NCBI GenBank assembly: GCA_012513545.1
Contig: JAAZCB010000403.1
Span: 1 to 8,543 of the forward strand
Reading direction: 5' to 3'
Source of the DNA: Clostridiaceae bacterium
GTDB lineage: Bacteria > Bacillota_A > Clostridia > Acetivibrionales > Acetivibrionaceae
Length of the DNA: 8,543 nucleotides
Every line of letters begins with the position of its first letter. Position 1 is the stretch's first letter. The position numbers and the translations under genes were made by a program. The notes under the pieces are model-generated. The model worked only from the letters and a program-made list of their open reading frames with translations. It did not search any database and was not told the DNA's origin. Positions 6,291-8,543 of the stretch are shown one piece after another.

Positions 6291-7207
6291 AGAAAGTAAT
6301 ATTTCCCTTGTTTCTCGTTTCGGGATTGCTGACTGTAGTTATGTCAGTGATGCTTATTACAGGAATCATTGACTTTAATAGTGGTTATATAAAAGCACTT
6401 ATTCAAGGAAACCGGCTTTATTTACAGAGTAGCTTCGATAAGGCTCTCGATTCATACCAGGGAGGACTTTTAAAGAAACCGGAAGATGAAAGGTTGAATA
6501 ACAACAGCGGACTTGCTGCATACCGGTTGAATAATTATATGGAGGCCTTAGAGTATTACAATAAGACTATCGACGGGCCTGAAAAGTATATTAAAACAGG
6601 TAATTCCAATTTAAAATTGGGAGATTCGAGTGGTGAGGACAATCAAAAGCGTAAGTTCTATGAGCAGGCTTTGGAGACCTATAAGAATGGAATTATCAAA
6701 TATCCTCGGAATTTGGACTTGAAATACAATTATGAGTATGTTAAAAAGAAGCTCGAAGAGATGAAAACGGACAGTGAAAACCAGCAAAATAATGAGAAGG
6801 ATAATGAAAACAAGGAAGAGAACCAGGACAAGGAAGATAATAAGGAGAACCAGGAGAACCAGGAGAATCAGGAGCAGAAGAACCAGCAGCCAAACGATTC
6901 CCAGGCTAAGGAGAACCAGCAGGAAGACTCGAATAATGAAGAGGGCGAAGAGTCTAAGGAGGACCAGGGCTCACCGCAGCAGTCACCTTCACAGTCTGAA
7001 CAGAACAAAGACCAGAAGGAAGGCCAGGATAGCCAGGGGGAAGCTTCTTCAATGAAGGAATCGGAAGCGTCAGATAAAGACAAGAACAATGCTGCACTAA
7101 TACAGGCTCAAAGGGTGCTTGAGATGCTCGAACAACAGGAAGAGGAAAGTCTTAAAAATAACCAGGAAGTTAAAGTGAAAGGTAAGGGGACGGAACATGA
7201 TTGGTAA
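6287..7207 (+). CDS. batC: BatC-type TPR protein with acidic low-complexity tail
   Basis: A 306-residue protein. Residues 5-27 form an N-terminal membrane anchor or uncleaved signal. Residues about 35-155 hold three to four TPR-like helix pairs, for example AAYRLNNYMEALEYYNKTI and FYEQALETYKNGIIKYPRN. Residues about 160-267 are low complexity, dominated by E, N, Q, K, D and S, including three tandem ENQ units (187-195). A short amphipathic C-terminus follows, LIQAQRVLEMLEQQEEESLK, ending in HDW. A terminal segment of this kind (LExLEQxE... then a final DW) is typical of BatC-like proteins and probably mediates an interaction. The start overlaps the batB stop (ATGA) and has AGGAGG (6273-6278) 8 nt upstream. 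Its stop overlaps batD by 11 nt. TPRs suggest a scaffold for the BatA/BatB/BatD complex. The tail varies widely between species and is unlikely to be folded. Confidence 0.9.
   Translation: MKKVIFPLFLVSGLLTVVMSVMLITGIIDFNSGYIKALIQGNRLYLQSSFDKALDSYQGGLLKKPEDERLNNNSGLAAYRLNNYMEALEYYNKTIDGPEKYIKTGNSNLKLGDSSGEDNQKRKFYEQALETYKNGIIKYPRNLDLKYNYEYVKKKLEEMKTDSENQQNNEKDNENKEENQDKEDNKENQENQENQEQKNQQPNDSQAKENQQEDSNNEEGEESKEDQGSPQQSPSQSEQNKDQKEGQDSQGEASSMKESEASDKDKNNAALIQAQRVLEMLEQQEEESLKNNQEVKVKGKGTEHDW
6845..6871 (+). repeat. Three tandem 9-bp units encoding ENQ in batC
   Basis: The unit GAGAACCAG occurs twice exactly and once with one change (AAC to AAT). It sits in a larger purine-rich stretch (about 6770-7080) built from GAG, AAC, CAG and AAG codons. 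Related partial units flank it (for example GAGCAGAAGAACCAG at 6872). Such a repeat could change length by slippage in multiples of three codons without breaking the frame. Confidence 0.75.
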
Positions 7208-8543
7208 AAAGTTAAAGGCTAAAGCTTTGTTTTCATTAATTATATTTCTTATAAGTATCTTTTCAATACAAGGCAGCGTTCTGGCTGAAGAACCTGAGTT
7301 TCGTCTTGAGATTGACAGTTTGAAGATTGGCAGTGGTGAAAGCACAAATCTTGCCGTTTCCATGATAAATGCTAAGGAAGCTGAAATAGTCAGCATTGAA
7401 GGTATTGAAAACTTTGATATAATTTCATCAGGCAATTCAATGTCTACGCAAGTTATCAACGGTGATATGACTTACAAGAAGGACCGGAATTATGTAATTA
7501 TGCCAAAACAAACCGGGCAGTTTACTCTTACTGCAAATATAAAATATAATGGACAGACCTACAGGACAAATAGCCTTCAGGTCAATGTAACCGAGGAGAA
7601 GAACTCCCAAGAGGGAGGAGAAGCTAAAGATCTTTTTATTAAGACCATTCTTTCGGACACCAATATATATTTTGGACAAAAAGCTGTTCTCTCTTATGAA
7701 CTCTATACGAGGTATAACATTGAAAACTTTGGCTTTTTGGACAATACGGATATCAATGGATTTATTAAGAAAGAGGTTCCACAGGGGAATTTGAAATCGG
7801 GTTTTGTCAATATAGACAATAAAAGGTATGCTAAATATGAAGTGAAGCAAACCTTTCTTACACCAACAAAAACAGGTAAATTTACAATTCCTTCATATAA
7901 TTTTCAGGTAAATGTAAGTACCGGAGGCTTTTTTGACTCCTCCAAACCGTTTTATCTTAAAACTGAACAAAAAGAGCTTGAAGTCAGGGAATTGCCGTTA
8001 ACCAACCAGCCTCCGGACTTTTCAGGCCTTGTCGGCAAGTTGAACGTAGATGCGAAATACAGCAAACAGGAGATTGATATCAAGGACTCTATCTCACTTA
8101 ATGTAACCTTATCGGGAGATTGTGATCTTGCGGGCATAAAGAAAATTATAAAAGAAGATATATCCGGTTTTTCAGTTTATGAAACTGAGAAAAACACACA
8201 GGAGAGTATAGAGGAAGGTCGGTTTAGTGCCAAAAAGGAGTTTGAAATCGTACTGGTTCCTGAAAAAAACGGTGATATTAAAATAGCTCCTATTTATATA
8301 TCCTATTTTAATCCCGAGTCAGGAAACTATGAAAAAGCGGAAATTCCAGGGACAACCATCATGGTAAGCGGCAATATGCCTGAGATACAATCCGCAGCAG
8401 GGAATACGTCAAGTTCTATACCTGCAGAAGTCCAGACAGTTAAAATAGATCAGGTCAGTTATGACTCTGAAGGTGAAGGATATTTTACAATAAAGCTAAA
8501 AAAGGAGTACTTACTTACAGGTTTTGTTGTTCTTGCAATTGTA
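7197..8543 (+). CDS. batD: BatD-type exported protein (3' partial)
   Basis: The frame is open from ATG 7197 to the right edge, giving 449 residues; the end of the gene is outside the window. Residues 1-30 are a signal peptide (basic start, hydrophobic core 11-25, cleavage likely after SVLA before EE). The rest is beta-rich, in keeping with repeated Ig-like domains. Family-like landmarks are KAVLSYELYTRYNI (about 162-175) and QPPDFSGLVGKLNV (271-284), the latter matching the P-x-F-x-G-x-V-G pattern of BatD oxygen-tolerance proteins. The last visible residues (YLLTGFVVLAIV) appear to begin a membrane span, as expected near the end of the BatD ectodomain. The ATG overlaps the batC stop by 11 nt, with AGGGG (7185-7189) 7 nt upstream. 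By analogy it is the extracytoplasmic partner of the BatA/B/C proteins. Ligand and function are unknown. Confidence 0.92.
   Translation, partial: MIGKKLKAKALFSLIIFLISIFSIQGSVLAEEPEFRLEIDSLKIGSGESTNLAVSMINAKEAEIVSIEGIENFDIISSGNSMSTQVINGDMTYKKDRNYVIMPKQTGQFTLTANIKYNGQTYRTNSLQVNVTEEKNSQEGGEAKDLFIKTILSDTNIYFGQKAVLSYELYTRYNIENFGFLDNTDINGFIKKEVPQGNLKSGFVNIDNKRYAKYEVKQTFLTPTKTGKFTIPSYNFQVNVSTGGFFDSSKPFYLKTEQKELEVRELPLTNQPPDFSGLVGKLNVDAKYSKQEIDIKDSISLNVTLSGDCDLAGIKKIIKEDISGFSVYETEKNTQESIEEGRFSAKKEFEIVLVPEKNGDIKIAPIYISYFNPESGNYEKAEIPGTTIMVSGNMPEIQSAAGNTSSSIPAEVQTVKIDQVSYDSEGEGYFTIKLKKEYLLTGFVVLAIV

Noticed and set aside
6774..7055. 93-codon Arg/Lys-rich open frame overlapping batC on the + strand
   Set aside because: It is a by-product of the repeated GAG/AAC/CAG/AAG codons read one base out of frame. 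It has no ribosome binding site and no recognisable protein features, while the batC frame has TPRs and a typical C-terminus.
7437..7850. 137-codon open frame on the minus strand
   Set aside because: It lies wholly inside batD, which has a signal peptide and BatD motifs in the + frame. The minus-strand product has no family features.

Overview
The window looks like a low-GC Gram-positive, most likely an anaerobic member of the Clostridia. The evidence is AT-rich intergenic DNA, strong AGGAGG-type Shine-Dalgarno sites, a TTG start, cleavable signal peptides with hydrophobic cores, and the gene content. The species cannot be fixed from sequence reading alone.

Layout. Positions 1-1436 hold the 3' part of a gene whose start lies before the window. 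It encodes an extracellular solute-binding-like region followed by a C-terminal von Willebrand factor A (VWA) domain with an intact metal-binding MIDAS motif. A clear hairpin terminator (about 1474-1505) follows. An AT-rich leader of about 190 bases comes next, containing short inverted repeats and no convincing promoter match. From 1693 to the right edge, seven genes lie on the + strand, overlapping or spaced by at most 32 nt, and form a Bat ("Bacteroides aerotolerance"-type) operon. They are: MoxR-family AAA+ ATPase; DUF58 protein; a signal-peptide and single-membrane-span protein resembling the short BatD/DUF4381-like members of such operons; BatA; BatB; BatC (TPR protein with a long E/N/Q/K-rich tail); and BatD, which runs off the right end.

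How they work together. In known MoxR/Bat systems the MoxR ATPase is thought to act as a chaperone for VWA-domain partners. Here the cytosolic ATPase and DUF58 protein precede two membrane-anchored VWA proteins (BatA and BatB), a membrane-anchored TPR scaffold (BatC) and two exported or membrane proteins with Ig-like or BatD-like ectodomains. An envelope-associated complex that uses metal-dependent VWA contacts is a reasonable inference. The actual substrate or stress is not shown by the sequence. The upstream solute-binding/VWA gene is separated by a terminator and is probably its own transcription unit, but it shares the VWA theme.

No RNA genes, mobile elements, CRISPR arrays or genes on the minus strand could be supported. 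I saw no clearly undescribed system. The most unusual items are the solute-binding/VWA fusion, the mini BatD-like protein with four cytoplasmic cysteines, and the repeats in the operon leader.
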